From: Hyphomicrobiales bacterium
GTDB lineage: Bacteria; Pseudomonadota; Alphaproteobacteria; Rhizobiales; Aestuariivirgaceae
Assembly: GCA_025359045.1 (NCBI GenBank)
Contig: JANYHN010000043.1
Span: 62,001-126,000 of the forward strand
DNA: 64,000 nt
Direction of reading: 5' to 3'
A model generated the notes under the pieces. That model did no database searches. It saw nothing but the letters and a program-made list of their open reading frames with translations, and was not told the DNA's origin. The position numbers were made by a program, and so were the translations under genes. Shown one piece after another: positions 35,758-44,750 of this stretch (positions are counted from its first letter, which is position 1; each line of letters begins with the position of its first letter).

Positions 35758-36695
35758 TGAGCCTTAAGATCGCAGTGCAATGCGACCCCATCGAACTTTT
35801 TCAGATTGAAGGCGACTCGACCTTCGCCATGATGCTGGAAGCTCAAGCGCGCGGCCATTCTTTGTTTTATTATCACGTGAAAACCCTGGCCTATATGGAC
35901 GGAACACTTTCTGCCGAAGGCCATGAAGTGAAAGTGCAAGACAAAAAGGGCGCACATTTTGAACTCGGGTCGAGGAAGCGCATCGATCTTGCGTCGCAAG
36001 ATTCAATCCTCATGCGCCAAGACCCGCCTTTTGATATGGGCTATATCACCGCCACGCATTTGCTGGATATGATCCATCCAAAAGTGCTGGTGGTGAACGA
36101 TCCTACTGAAGTGCGCAACGCACCGGAAAAACTTTTTATCCTGAAATTCCCAGACCTAATGCCACCCACTTTGATCACACGTGACGTCTCTGAAATCGAA
36201 AAATTTCGAAAGCTCCACAATGATGTAATTTTAAAACCGCTTTACGGCAATGGCGGTTCAGGCGTTTACCGCACCAGCAATAATGATCAGAACTTTTCAT
36301 CAATCCTTGAAATGTTCAGCGAGCTTTATAATGAGCCTTACATTGCCCAGAAATATCTGCCCGATGTGCGCAAAGGCGACAAACGGATCATTCTCGTTGA
36401 TGGCAAAGTGGCAGGTGCAATCAACCGCATTCCAGCTGCCCATGATAATCGTTCTAATATGCACGCAGGCGGCGTGGCTGCGCCTACAGAGTTGACCAAA
36501 CGCGAACATGAAATCTGCGAAGCCATCGGGCCGGAGCTTAAAAAGCGCGGTTTAGTTTTCACAGGCATTGACGTAATCGGCGATTATATGACAGAGATCA
36601 ATGTGACGTCTCCCACAGGTATCAGGCAGGTTAAGCGCTTTGGTGGCGCGGATATTGCTGCACTGATTATGGATGCAATTGAGGCCAAGCGTTGA
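35757..36695 (+). CDS. gshB: Glutathione synthetase
   Basis: A 312-residue ATP-grasp ligase joining gamma-glutamylcysteine and glycine. Motifs include [25 protein letters not shown] for the ATP-grasp lid, [12 protein letters not shown], and [21 protein letters not shown] at the metal site. AGGAGA precedes the ATG. The downstream HAD gene begins with TTG over the stop codon. rsmI-yraN-gshB-comM is the usual Rhizobiales order. Confidence 0.97.
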   Translation: MSLKIAVQCDPIELFQIEGDSTFAMMLEAQARGHSLFYYHVKTLAYMDGTLSAEGHEVKVQDKKGAHFELGSRKRIDLASQDSILMRQDPPFDMGYITATHLLDMIHPKVLVVNDPTEVRNAPEKLFILKFPDLMPPTLITRDVSEIEKFRKLHNDVILKPLYGNGGSGVYRTSNNDQNFSSILEMFSELYNEPYIAQKYLPDVRKGDKRIILVDGKVAGAINRIPAAHDNRSNMHAGGVAAPTELTKREHEICEAIGPELKKRGLVFTGIDVIGDYMTEINVTSPTGIRQVKRFGGADIAALIMDAIEAKR

Positions 36696-37393
36696 GCAAA
36701 CTAGACCTTATTGCTTTCGATGCCGACGATACGTTGTGGCATAACCTCATCCATTTCGATACCGCGCAAAAACAATTTGGCCAGATGTTTTCAAACTATG
36801 TACCCGAGAAACAAGCCATCGCCGCGCTTGAAAAAAATGAAAGTCATAATATAAAAACTTATGGCTTCGGTGTGAAAAGCTTCACCTTGTCGATGATTGA
36901 AACAGCAATTAAAATTTCCGATGGCAAAGTGGAAGCCCATATTATTTCCAAACTCATGGATATGGGCCGTGATATGCTGGATCACGATATCGAACTTCTG
37001 CCGCATGTTGAAGAAACATTGAAAGCCCTGCAAGGTGATTGTAAATTGTTGCTCATCACCAAGGGCGATCTGCATCATCAGGAGCGTAAAGTTCTGGCCT
37101 CAGGTTTAGCGCATTATTTTGAAGGCGTTGAAATCGTTTCGGACAAAAAGCCCCAAACCTATCACCGCATCGCCAAACGCCATTCTAGCACAACCGCGCA
37201 AATGCTGATGGCTGGAAATTCCGTCCGCTCAGATGTGCTGCCGATGATTGAAGCGGGAGGAATAGGTGTTTACGTTCCCTACGAAATGATCTGGGATCAC
37301 GAGCATGAAGTTGTGCCGGCAGACACTGAGCGCTTTTATGAAGTGAAAGATTTGAGTGGGGTGGTGGATTTGGTGCGGGAAATCAAAGACTAA
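36692..37393 (+). CDS. HAD-family phosphatase
   Basis: A 233-residue HAD hydrolase. Motif I is FDADDTLW with nucleophile Asp10 and acid Asp12, motif II is LLITKGD, the lysine is in SDKKPQTY, and motif IV is [11 protein letters not shown]. The cap suggests a small phosphorylated substrate, possibly a nucleotide or sugar phosphate. TTG at 36692 overlaps the gshB stop, so expression is tied to glutathione synthesis. The substrate is unknown. Confidence 0.87.
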   Translation: MSKLDLIAFDADDTLWHNLIHFDTAQKQFGQMFSNYVPEKQAIAALEKNESHNIKTYGFGVKSFTLSMIETAIKISDGKVEAHIISKLMDMGRDMLDHDIELLPHVEETLKALQGDCKLLLITKGDLHHQERKVLASGLAHYFEGVEIVSDKKPQTYHRIAKRHSSTTAQMLMAGNSVRSDVLPMIEAGGIGVYVPYEMIWDHEHEVVPADTERFYEVKDLSGVVDLVREIKD

Positions 37394-37514
37394 AACAAGA
37401 AAGGCGCATTGTTCTCTTATTGTTCTTGACTCCTCAAGGTGATTGTATACTTGACAAACCCGTTGCGACTCTGAATTGAACGATGTACAGTCTGTCGCTT
37501 TTAGGGAGATTGTC

Positions 37515-38477
37515 ATGAGCGGCGAAGGCGAAAAACTGAAAAAGAAGCATAATTTGGATATTCCTCTCGACGAGGCTATCCAACGGTTTGCCAATGCAAC
37601 CCTTGATGACTTAGATAGTGAACCATCTGATGAATTGATCGTTGAAGGACATACCGAAGTAGTACCCTTCAAAGGCATTACAGTGCGCAAAACGTTTCAT
37701 GAGAGTGAATGGTGGTTTTCAATTGTCGATATCGTTGAAGCCCTGACTGAATCAAAAACTCCACGTCGTTATTGGTCTGATTTAAAACGGCAACTTGCTG
37801 AAAAAGAAGGTTTTTCTGAAGTGTACGAGGAAATCGTACAGTTGAAATTTATGGCAGAAGACGGGAAAATGCGGGAAACCGACGCTGCAAACCCTGAAAC
37901 ATTGTTTCGCATAATTCAATCAGTACCATCCCCTAAGGCAGAGCCTCTAAAACGATGGCTAGCCAAAGTAGCTTATGAACGTATTCAGGAAATCCAAGAC
38001 CCTGAAATAGCGATCAAACGTGCTGTTGCAGAATATCAGGCGCAGGGCCGCCCTATGGACTGGATTGAACAGCGCATTCGTTCAATCTTGGTCAGAAAAG
38101 AACTGACCAACGAATGGAAAAAACGAGGCGTCGATGAAAGTCACGAGTTTGCGATTCTGACTAGCGTCCTTTCAATGGGAACGTTCGGGGTCGGGATTGC
38201 AGACCACAGAAAAATCAAAAATCTTAAACGCACCCATAATTTGCGCGACCATATGACAGATATGGAATTAATCCTGACCATGCTGGGTGAAAAATCAACG
38301 AAAGAAATAGCACAGACAACTGACGCTCAGGGGTTTGCGCCAAACAAAGAAGCAGCCCGCAAAGGTGGAAAAATTGCCGGTGATGCTAGACGCGCATTAG
38401 AGGGCCAGACCGGACGAAAGGTTGTTTCGTCAAAGAACTTTCTTCCTAAAACTACTAAGCCTGACCAAGTTCAATAA
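37515..38477 (+). CDS. Bro-N domain (phage antirepressor-like) protein
   Basis: A 320-residue protein with a Bro-N-like domain at about 65-150 (TFHESEWWFSIVDIVEALTE, RRYWSDLKRQL). The C-terminal half, up to AGDARRALE, is typical of a chromosomally carried Bro family in many bacteria. Bro proteins bind DNA and are common in phages and mobile elements; the role here is unknown. ATG at 37515 has AGGGAG seven bases upstream. A TTGAC-rich stretch at 37435-37460 may be its promoter. It is the first gene of the accessory block between gshB/HAD and comM. Confidence 0.78.
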   Translation: MSGEGEKLKKKHNLDIPLDEAIQRFANATLDDLDSEPSDELIVEGHTEVVPFKGITVRKTFHESEWWFSIVDIVEALTESKTPRRYWSDLKRQLAEKEGFSEVYEEIVQLKFMAEDGKMRETDAANPETLFRIIQSVPSPKAEPLKRWLAKVAYERIQEIQDPEIAIKRAVAEYQAQGRPMDWIEQRIRSILVRKELTNEWKKRGVDESHEFAILTSVLSMGTFGVGIADHRKIKNLKRTHNLRDHMTDMELILTMLGEKSTKEIAQTTDAQGFAPNKEAARKGGKIAGDARRALEGQTGRKVVSSKNFLPKTTKPDQVQ

Positions 38478-38511
38478 CTCTTTTTGCGCTCTGCTAAGGA
38501 ATTACGCCATA

Positions 38512-38694
38512 CTATTTTGCCGTTCGTTTGGGGTGCGCAATTTTACTGAGCTTTGTGTCGAACGTTTTTTCATCGCTATCAGCCTCAACCTCTTTGGCTA
38601 TAGCTTTGAACTTATCGGATTGCGATTGACTCCTTAGCTTGCTAAGCGTTTGTTTTGACTCATTGTTTTGTGAGTCGGAGTTTTTGTGTTTCAT
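38512..38694 (-). CDS. Small conserved hypothetical protein (60 aa)
   Basis: A 60-residue, very hydrophilic protein rich in Lys, Ser, Asp and Gln, likely helical in its middle (DKFKAIAKEVEADSDEKTFD). It resembles small proteins of unknown function found near transposons and phages in Rhizobiales. Its ATG shares bases with the ATG of the plus-strand gene at 38693 (CATG), so the two are divergent head to head. The ribosome-binding site is weak. Real but uncertain. Confidence 0.5.
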   Translation of the reverse strand: MKHKNSDSQNNESKQTLSKLRSQSQSDKFKAIAKEVEADSDEKTFDTKLSKIAHPKRTAK

Positions 38695-39100
38695 GGATAT
38701 TAGTTACCTTCTTGATCTAAAAGACGGTCGTATTAGTGAATTACTCATGTGCACGTTCCCCCCAATCACAGTTAGTCTACTTGGCCTACAAACACCCTAC
38801 GTATTTTTAAAAACGGCGGAACTCCATCATTTGTTACGTCATGTCGATCTTACACTGGTTCGGAATTTGCCTGTCATGATTTCCAACGGTCAAATAGCGA
38901 GAGAGCATCATAGGCCTAAATCTTTTATCGCAATATCGGATCATAATGGTAATTCTTACAAAATAGCGATGAAAGTCGCCTCAGGAGGCCATGAAGTTTG
39001 GGTCTCAACCATGCACCGAACAAAGCCTAAGCAATGTGCTGCGATACTAAAGCGAGCAGATATTATTAGAAATAATAGGCAAAAGGCCCCATCTTTATGA
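38693..39100 (+). CDS. Unknown protein with possible Barnase/EndoU/RelE-like (PBECR-type) nuclease fold
   Basis: A 135-residue protein. The C-terminal half, DHNGNSYKIAMKVA and VWVSTMHRTKPKQC, recalls the strand-rich core of phage PBECR or RelE-like nucleases, with the histidine and basic residues such enzymes use. This is a pattern impression, not a match. The N-terminal half is hydrophobic and unrecognised. ATG at 38693 is embedded in the divergent small gene's start. Its stop lies in the loop of the terminator that follows. Confidence 0.45.
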   Translation: MDISYLLDLKDGRISELLMCTFPPITVSLLGLQTPYVFLKTAELHHLLRHVDLTLVRNLPVMISNGQIAREHHRPKSFIAISDHNGNSYKIAMKVASGGHEVWVSTMHRTKPKQCAAILKRADIIRNNRQKAPSL

Positions 39101-39110
39101 GGGGGCCTTT
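39082..39110. terminator. Rho-independent terminator
   Basis: AAAGGCCCC at 39082-39090 pairs with GGGGCCTTT at 39102-39110 around an 11-base loop containing the stop codon of the plus-strand gene. A-rich and T-rich flanks allow use from either side. Confidence 0.7.
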
Positions 39111-39268
39111 AAGGATAGGAAAGGGCCTGCAAATAACCCTTCATCATGCGCCTGATTTCTCAGTGCTACGGCCTGCAGAATATCACCGTGTCACCCATCT
39201 GGTGAGCAGATTGAGTCAACACCTACTACTTGTCAAATGAGTCAACTTGTCGCACAAGCTTTCATTTA

Positions 39269-39303
39269 TTCCCGTTCCGAAATGAATATTTCCAGAACGG
39301 GAA
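39269..39303 (-). terminator. Strong hairpin downstream of the IS1595 transposase
   Basis: TTCCCGTTC at 39269-39277 pairs with GAACGGGAA at 39295-39303, and a nested GAAAT/ATTTC pair extends the fold. It lies about 32 bases past the transposase stop. No T-run follows, so it may be a structural element near the end of the insertion sequence rather than a classic terminator. The rest of 39111-39334 holds two GAGTCAAC copies and no open frame. Confidence 0.5.
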
Positions 39304-39334
39304 CGTGAGCTGAATCGCTCGCTTCTTAAATCTT

Positions 39335-40282
39335 TTAGATTTTGTGAGGTTGTTGATAAGTAAGGCGCTTACCAACTACCTTGACCAAAGCGTTGTGACT
39401 ACGGCCTTCGTCATTGAAGCCAAGTTTAACACGGTTTGAATAACGAAAATCAAATTCAGCAAGATAGCGGTGAAGGTGTTTTTCAGAGCAATGCTGATAA
39501 ACGCCTTTCATGCCACGCTTGAAAACCGAATAAAAACCTTCAACGGTGTTGGTATACGCCTTGCCACGCGCATATTCGTCTTTGGAGTGATTAACGACCT
39601 CATGGCTGGCAAAGTTCTTGCCTACAGCGCGATACTGTAAAGCTTCATCTGTCATGAGTGCGGTGTCTTTTTTAATGTTGGCAAGCATGATGCCCTCAAC
39701 GTCAACGCGACGATGGCCCTCGGTATGGAAACTGCGAGACTGGCCACCGCGTTCCACCAAAGTGACAACGGTATTTTTAGTGCCGTTGCCTTTTACACCT
39801 TTCGAAATGCCTTCGAGACGACCGATATAGGTTTCGTCGACTTCAACGATTTTGCCTTCGCCACCCATAGGTTCGGTATTTGAACCCTGCATGGCGAAAC
39901 GGATGCGATGGCAAAGAAACCAAGCACTCTTATAGGTCACTTCCAAAGTGCGGTGCATTTGATGAGCACTAATGCCCTTTTTGCTGCTGCACATTAAATG
40001 GATGGCCTGTAGCCATTTGTGAAGCTGAATATGGCTTTCTTCAAAAATGGTGCCCATGCGAACCGTGAACTGGCCACGGCAATCGGCGCACTTATAAAGG
40101 CCGTGACGTTCTAGGCCTTCTGGGTTTTTCTTGGAGGACTTGGAACGTACGCCAATCAGTTTGTAAGGTTTCTTGACCGAGCCGCAATGATGGCAAACTG
40201 GGCCTTCTGGCCACAGTACAGCTTCAACATGCTCAAAGGCGGCGGCTTCATCATAAAAGTATTTTTTAGCTAGAATAGACAT
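39335..40282 (-). CDS. IS1595-family transposase
   Basis: A 315-residue transposase of the IS1595 (ISXO2-like) family. An N-terminal zinc ribbon has CHHCGS and CADCRG; the DDE domain begins with VDETYIG and ends with NTVEGFYSVFKRGMKGVYQH. The frame is complete. ATG at 40282 has AGGAG seven bases upstream, and a good promoter lies before it. No clear inverted ends or target duplication were found, so the element's limits are unset. Confidence 0.92.
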   Translation of the reverse strand: MSILAKKYFYDEAAAFEHVEAVLWPEGPVCHHCGSVKKPYKLIGVRSKSSKKNPEGLERHGLYKCADCRGQFTVRMGTIFEESHIQLHKWLQAIHLMCSSKKGISAHQMHRTLEVTYKSAWFLCHRIRFAMQGSNTEPMGGEGKIVEVDETYIGRLEGISKGVKGNGTKNTVVTLVERGGQSRSFHTEGHRRVDVEGIMLANIKKDTALMTDEALQYRAVGKNFASHEVVNHSKDEYARGKAYTNTVEGFYSVFKRGMKGVYQHCSEKHLHRYLAEFDFRYSNRVKLGFNDEGRSHNALVKVVGKRLTYQQPHKI

Positions 40283-40302
40283 TGGCTTAACTCCTAGCCA
40301 AT

Positions 40303-40331
40303 AATCTAACCAATCAAAATGGGTTTGTCAA
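40303..40331 (-). promoter_or_regulatory. Sigma-70-type promoter of the IS1595 transposase
   Basis: On the minus strand TTGACA at 40331-40326 is followed after exactly 17 bases by TAGATT at 40308-40303, 20 bases before the transposase ATG. The fit is strong, so the transposase is probably still expressed. Confidence 0.65.
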
Positions 40332-40396
40332 ATATATAATCGCCCTCCTCAAGCAGCTTTGCTAGCGTACCATTTGGGCGGCTGGGGAGTTAATTT

Positions 40397-41929
40397 ATGA
40401 CATCGCGGGTTGGCACGGTTGCGTTTCAGGGGGTGGAGGCGGTTGCTGTTGATGTGCAGGCGCAGTTCATCGGCGGGCAGGTGTTGTTTCAGGTGGTAGG
40501 CCTTGGCGATAAGGCCATTGCTGAAAGCCGCGAGCGCGTGCGTTCTGCCCTTCATGCCATTGGTTTGGCGCTGCCAGGCAAAAGATTGGTGGTGAATTTA
40601 TCACCTGCTGATTTGCCAAAGGAAGGAAGCCATTATGATTTGCCGATTGCGCTGGCTGTTTTGTCAGCACTCGGGGTGATCCCGCCGGATTTTTTGGATC
40701 GTTATGTGGTGATGGGAGAATTGGCGCTGGATGGAAGCTTGTTACCCGTATCTGGTGCTTTGCCTGCGGCGATGGCGGCGAATGCGCGAGATTTGGGTTT
40801 GATTTGCCCAAAAGCCTCCGGATCGGAAGCCGCATGGGCGGGCGATGATATTGATATTTTAGCACCGGAGAATTTGATTCAGCTGATCAATCATGTGAAA
40901 GGCACGCAAGTTTTAACGCGGCCCAAACCACATCTGGCAATTATTGAAAGCAAGCTGCCGGATCTATCTGACATTAAAGGCCAAGAAGCGGCCAAGCGCG
41001 CCTTAGAAGTGGCCGCAGCTGGTGGCCATCACATGATCATGGTTGGCCCGCCGGGTGCTGGCAAATCCATGCTGGCCCAGCGCCTGCCCTCCATCCTGCC
41101 GCCAATGGATGCGCGAGAGATGCTCGACATTTCGATGATCGCTTCTCTAGGTGGCGAATTGAAGGATGGGCAACTCACCAGGCGTCGCCCCTTCAGGGCG
41201 CCGCATCATTCCGCGTCTATGCCAGCTCTTGTCGGCGGTGGCCTTCGCGCCAAGCCTGGCGAGATGGCATTAGCTCATCATGGTGTATTATTCCTTGATG
41301 AACTCCCCGAATTTCAGCCCCGTGTTCTGGAAGCTTTGCGTCAACCGATGGAATCCGGTGAGGCTGTGGTGGCCCGTGCCAACTATCACATCACCTACCC
41401 TGCACGCTTTCAATTGATCACCGCCATGAATCCGTGCAAATGCGGTATGGCTGGTGAGCCAGGCCATACCTGCAGGCAGGGCCCGCGATGTGCAGCAGAT
41501 TATCAACAGCGCATTTCAGGGCCTTTGCTTGACCGGATGGATTTACAAATCGAATTATCAGCTGTGCGCGCCACGGATTTGATCTTGCCATCGCCTAAGG
41601 AAAAAAGTGCAGATGTGGCAATCCGCGTGGCCAAAGCCCGCGCAATTCAACTTCAACGCTTTGCCGAAATGGGCCATCCGGATTTGCGTGTGAACGCGCA
41701 GGCAGACGGTGATGTGCTCGAAGCTATTACCGTTCTCGATGCCGCTGGTATGACTTTGATCCGCGATGCTGCTGATGCCATGAACCTATCAGCGCGTGGT
41801 TATCACCGTGTGCTCCGTGTGGCCCGTACCATCGCAGACCTTGATGGTAGTGCAAATATTTCAAGGCTGCATTTGGCTGAGGCTTTGAGTTACCGGCAAA
41901 AACCAGCGGGACTCAGGCAGGCCGCATGA
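40397..41929 (+). CDS. comM: ComM/YifB-family Mg-chelatase-like ATPase
   Basis: A 510-residue AAA+ helicase-like protein. The N-terminal ChlI domain is followed by Walker A GPPGAGKS, Walker B LFLDELPEF and the C-terminal Mg_chelatase region with CGMAGEPGHTCRQGPRCA. ComM is a branch-migration helicase that aids natural transformation. It normally follows gshB, and here it is separated from gshB/HAD by the accessory block. Confidence 0.94.
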   Translation: MTSRVGTVAFQGVEAVAVDVQAQFIGGQVLFQVVGLGDKAIAESRERVRSALHAIGLALPGKRLVVNLSPADLPKEGSHYDLPIALAVLSALGVIPPDFLDRYVVMGELALDGSLLPVSGALPAAMAANARDLGLICPKASGSEAAWAGDDIDILAPENLIQLINHVKGTQVLTRPKPHLAIIESKLPDLSDIKGQEAAKRALEVAAAGGHHMIMVGPPGAGKSMLAQRLPSILPPMDAREMLDISMIASLGGELKDGQLTRRRPFRAPHHSASMPALVGGGLRAKPGEMALAHHGVLFLDELPEFQPRVLEALRQPMESGEAVVARANYHITYPARFQLITAMNPCKCGMAGEPGHTCRQGPRCAADYQQRISGPLLDRMDLQIELSAVRATDLILPSPKEKSADVAIRVAKARAIQLQRFAEMGHPDLRVNAQADGDVLEAITVLDAAGMTLIRDAADAMNLSARGYHRVLRVARTIADLDGSANISRLHLAEALSYRQKPAGLRQAA

Positions 41930-42010
41930 CCGTTTAGACCCTGTTTACTGTGATTCAACAGCGTAATCATTTCGCAATCCGGACATGTCAAAAAGGCGTT
42001 TAAATTCTGA

Positions 42011-43864
42011 GTGAGTTGCATTGCGTTGACACAGACAGATCATAACAAAATTCTAGCGCGCCGCTTGACGGCCAATAGTGCCAGCAATCAGAAGACTGCG
42101 TTTGCTGTCGCCTTGGCGGCTGTCGTGGCAAGTTTAGCATTAGTGGCAATTGTTATGGCCGCCGCCCATTCGGGTCATTTTATTATAGCAAGTACGACTT
42201 TACTGGTCGGTACATTCTTGATTGCCATATCAGCAATTCGAATTCTTTATGTGATCCAAGAGAAACGACTACATGAACTTTTAACTGCAATCACGACAGC
42301 GGAACTGGCGCGCGACACTGCCGAGGCAGCAGCCCGCGAGAAATCCCGGTTACTGGCCACCATGAGCCATGAAATCCGAACACCACTCAATGGTGTCATC
42401 GGCATGGTTGGGCTTTTGCTTGAAACCGAACTTACGTTGGAACAACGCAACTATGCCGCAACGGCTAATTCATCAAGCCGGACATTGTTGTCGATTATCG
42501 ATGAAATTCTCGATACTGCCAAGACACAAAGCATCGCGGCAAGGAAAGATGTTGATCTTAATCTTCTCGTTGAAAACATTACTGAACTTCTGGCACCTCG
42601 CGCGCATGCAAAGGGCATTGAAATTTCTGGTTATGTGGGCAGTGAAATTCCGGAGTTCATTGAGAGTAACGAACTGCAATTGCGACAAATCCTTTTCAAT
42701 CTGGCGGGCAACGCAATTAAATTTACGGAAAATGGCGGTGTGGCGATCGATGTAAATCTCGACATAAACGATCAGTTGGTCATCAAAGTCACCGATACTG
42801 GCATTGGAATGACGAGCGAAGAGACAGCCCGTATATTTGAAGAATTTGTGCAGGCCAATACTGGTACTTCAAAACGCTTTGGCGGGACAGGTTTGGGACT
42901 TTCCATCAGCCGTAAGTTGGTCACTGGTATGGGTGGGACATTGGGCGTCTCGAGCAAATCCGGCGAAGGCAGCTGCTTTGAGATCATCTTACCCGGGCCA
43001 TACAAACGCTCGAAGAAGGCGGAAGTTCTGCCTTTAGCCAATGCTCAGTTTGCCCTTGCCCTTGATTGCGGTGTGAGCTCTCAGCACTTGGAAATGCGAC
43101 TAAGTCAGTTCGGTGCTCAAGTGACTCGGGTTAAGACTGCGGATCAACTTCATAAATTACTCAGATTGCCCAACGCTGAGCTGCGATTAATCTCCGACTT
43201 GAGTTTCCAACCCATTTTGAAAAAATGGGCAACGAGAAATTCTAAAAGTTCTGATCTATGCCCTAAGATTTGGGTGATGATGAAGGCTGAAGAGCGCCAC
43301 TCTCATAAACTGTTTTTAGGGAAACCCTTTGCTGGCTACCTGCTTAAACCATTGCGAAAATCCAGCTTGCTCTCGCTCATGTGCGAACCGGGCAATGATG
43401 CTATTCAAAATGCCAGCTCCAAGTTAAGGGCGATTGTTGCAAGTGCCAAGACAAAAATAAAGCGCAACGCTGGCTTGTCAATTTTGTTGGCAGAAGATAA
43501 CCCAGTCAATGCCTTGCTTATTCGCACGATGCTTGAAAGAAGCGGTCATCTCGTTCATCATGTTTCCAATGGTTTGGCAGCACTGGATTATTTTAATAGT
43601 CACCAAAAAATTGATGTCGCATTATTTGATATTGAAATGCCAAAGCTTGATGGCTTGGAAACGTCAAAGGCGATACGCCTGCACGAGAAAGAGTTTCCAA
43701 ACCAAAATCCACTTCCTATTTTGGCGTTAACAGCCAATGTCCGTGCCGAAGATATCGCAGCTTGCATTGCAGCAGGCATGAATGATCATCTTTCAAAGCC
43801 TTTCGATCAGGTCGATCTGGAAGAAAAAATAGAACGTCTAGTAGGCCAACTCATTGCAGCCTGA
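42011..43864 (+). CDS. Membrane hybrid sensor histidine kinase
   Basis: A 617-residue hybrid kinase. Two membrane segments (about 29-50 and 58-81) leave almost no periplasmic part. The HisKA domain has His120 in [11 protein letters not shown], the HATPase domain has DTGIGM and GTGLGLSI, a degenerate receiver-like region spans about 340-460, and a good receiver near 490-610 has Asp540 in [10 protein letters not shown]. The start is GTG at 42011; TTG at 42026 is possible. The neighbour is an OlsB-like gene. The signal is unknown. Confidence 0.9.
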   Translation: MSCIALTQTDHNKILARRLTANSASNQKTAFAVALAAVVASLALVAIVMAAAHSGHFIIASTTLLVGTFLIAISAIRILYVIQEKRLHELLTAITTAELARDTAEAAAREKSRLLATMSHEIRTPLNGVIGMVGLLLETELTLEQRNYAATANSSSRTLLSIIDEILDTAKTQSIAARKDVDLNLLVENITELLAPRAHAKGIEISGYVGSEIPEFIESNELQLRQILFNLAGNAIKFTENGGVAIDVNLDINDQLVIKVTDTGIGMTSEETARIFEEFVQANTGTSKRFGGTGLGLSISRKLVTGMGGTLGVSSKSGEGSCFEIILPGPYKRSKKAEVLPLANAQFALALDCGVSSQHLEMRLSQFGAQVTRVKTADQLHKLLRLPNAELRLISDLSFQPILKKWATRNSKSSDLCPKIWVMMKAEERHSHKLFLGKPFAGYLLKPLRKSSLLSLMCEPGNDAIQNASSKLRAIVASAKTKIKRNAGLSILLAEDNPVNALLIRTMLERSGHLVHHVSNGLAALDYFNSHQKIDVALFDIEMPKLDGLETSKAIRLHEKEFPNQNPLPILALTANVRAEDIAACIAAGMNDHLSKPFDQVDLEEKIERLVGQLIAA

Positions 43865-43910
43865 CCTTTTCCGTGGCTTAAAATTCGCAATCTTGTAATA
43901 AAACAGTTAT

Positions 43911-43934
43911 AGCTTCCTTCAGTTTTAGGAAGCT
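43911..43934 (+). promoter_or_regulatory. Hairpin enclosing the ribosome-binding site of the OlsB-like gene
   Basis: AGCTTCCT at 43911-43918 pairs perfectly with AGGAAGCT at 43927-43934 around an eight-base loop. The 3' arm contains the AGGAAG ribosome-binding site, and the TTG start is four bases after the stem. Folding would hide the site, so translation may depend on opening the stem. Confidence 0.6.
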
Positions 43935-43937
43935 GAA

Positions 43938-44750
43938 TTGAACTCCCAATCTCAAATCACCAAACGCGGCGCGTTGAAAATTAGACTGGCAACGACAAGC
44001 GAAGAGGTTCGCGTTGCGCAGAAGCTTCGATACTTGGTGTTTCATGATGAGTTAGGTGCGAAGCTGAGCGCCAAAAATCGCTTGGCCAAAATTGAAAGCG
44101 ATGCATTTGACGATATTTGCGATCACCTGCTGGTCATCCGCGAAACTGCAAGCAACAATTCTGAACTTTCAGTTCTCGGCGGATCGGTCATCGGCACTTA
44201 CCGATTGTTAAAACAAAGCGTTGCGCTTCAAAACCATGGTTTCTATAGCCAGGCTGAGTTTGATGTGATGCCACTTCTGGCTCGAAAGCCGGAGCTCAAG
44301 TTTCTTGAGTTAGGTCGTTCTTGTGTTTTGAAAGACGAGCGTGGATCAGCCGTGATCGAAATCCTGTGGCAGGGCATTTGGAACTATGTTAGGCAAAATC
44401 AGATCGATGCAATGATTGGCTGTGCCAGCTTCGATGGCACGGATATCGAAACTCACAGGAATTCGCTTCAGTTTCTACTCGCCAATAAAAATGGTCCTGA
44501 AGAATGGCATGTATCGGCCCATCCTCAACACCGCATCGATTTGAAATCAGCCGCTGATACAAAACAAGATTCGAGATCAATTATTTTTCATCTCCCTCCG
44601 CTGATCAAAGGTTATCTTCGCCTCGGTTGCTTTTTCGGCGATGGTGCTGTCATCGATGAGATGTTCAATACTATCGATGTGTTGGTTATACTGCCTGTTT
44701 CAAACATAAATCCGCGTTATTTTGCGAGGTTCGGAGAGCCTACCAGTTGA
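43938..44750 (+). CDS. olsB: OlsB-like acyl-ACP-dependent N-acyltransferase (GNAT fold)
   Basis: A 270-residue protein of the OlsB/hemolysin-like family: RLATTSEEVRVAQKLRYLVF at the start, a TYRLL strand, FLELGRSCV and a conserved SFDG segment. OlsB adds a hydroxy-acyl chain to ornithine, the first step of ornithine-lipid synthesis. The start is TTG with AGGAAG upstream, buried in a hairpin. In Sinorhizobium olsB is followed by olsA; here maeB converges instead, overlapping by 11 bases. The family is sure, the ornithine substrate less so. Confidence 0.75.
   Translation: MNSQSQITKRGALKIRLATTSEEVRVAQKLRYLVFHDELGAKLSAKNRLAKIESDAFDDICDHLLVIRETASNNSELSVLGGSVIGTYRLLKQSVALQNHGFYSQAEFDVMPLLARKPELKFLELGRSCVLKDERGSAVIEILWQGIWNYVRQNQIDAMIGCASFDGTDIETHRNSLQFLLANKNGPEEWHVSAHPQHRIDLKSAADTKQDSRSIIFHLPPLIKGYLRLGCFFGDGAVIDEMFNTIDVLVILPVSNINPRYFARFGEPTS

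Noticed and set aside
39200-40345. Terminal inverted repeats of the IS1595 element
   Set aside because: TTGTCAAAT occurs near both ends (39231 and 40325) but in the same orientation, and no target duplication was found, so the ends are not called.
43890-43910. Pho box upstream of the OlsB-like gene
   Set aside because: CTTGTAATAAAACAGTTATA is only loosely like the CTGTCAT-type direct repeat; too weak to report.
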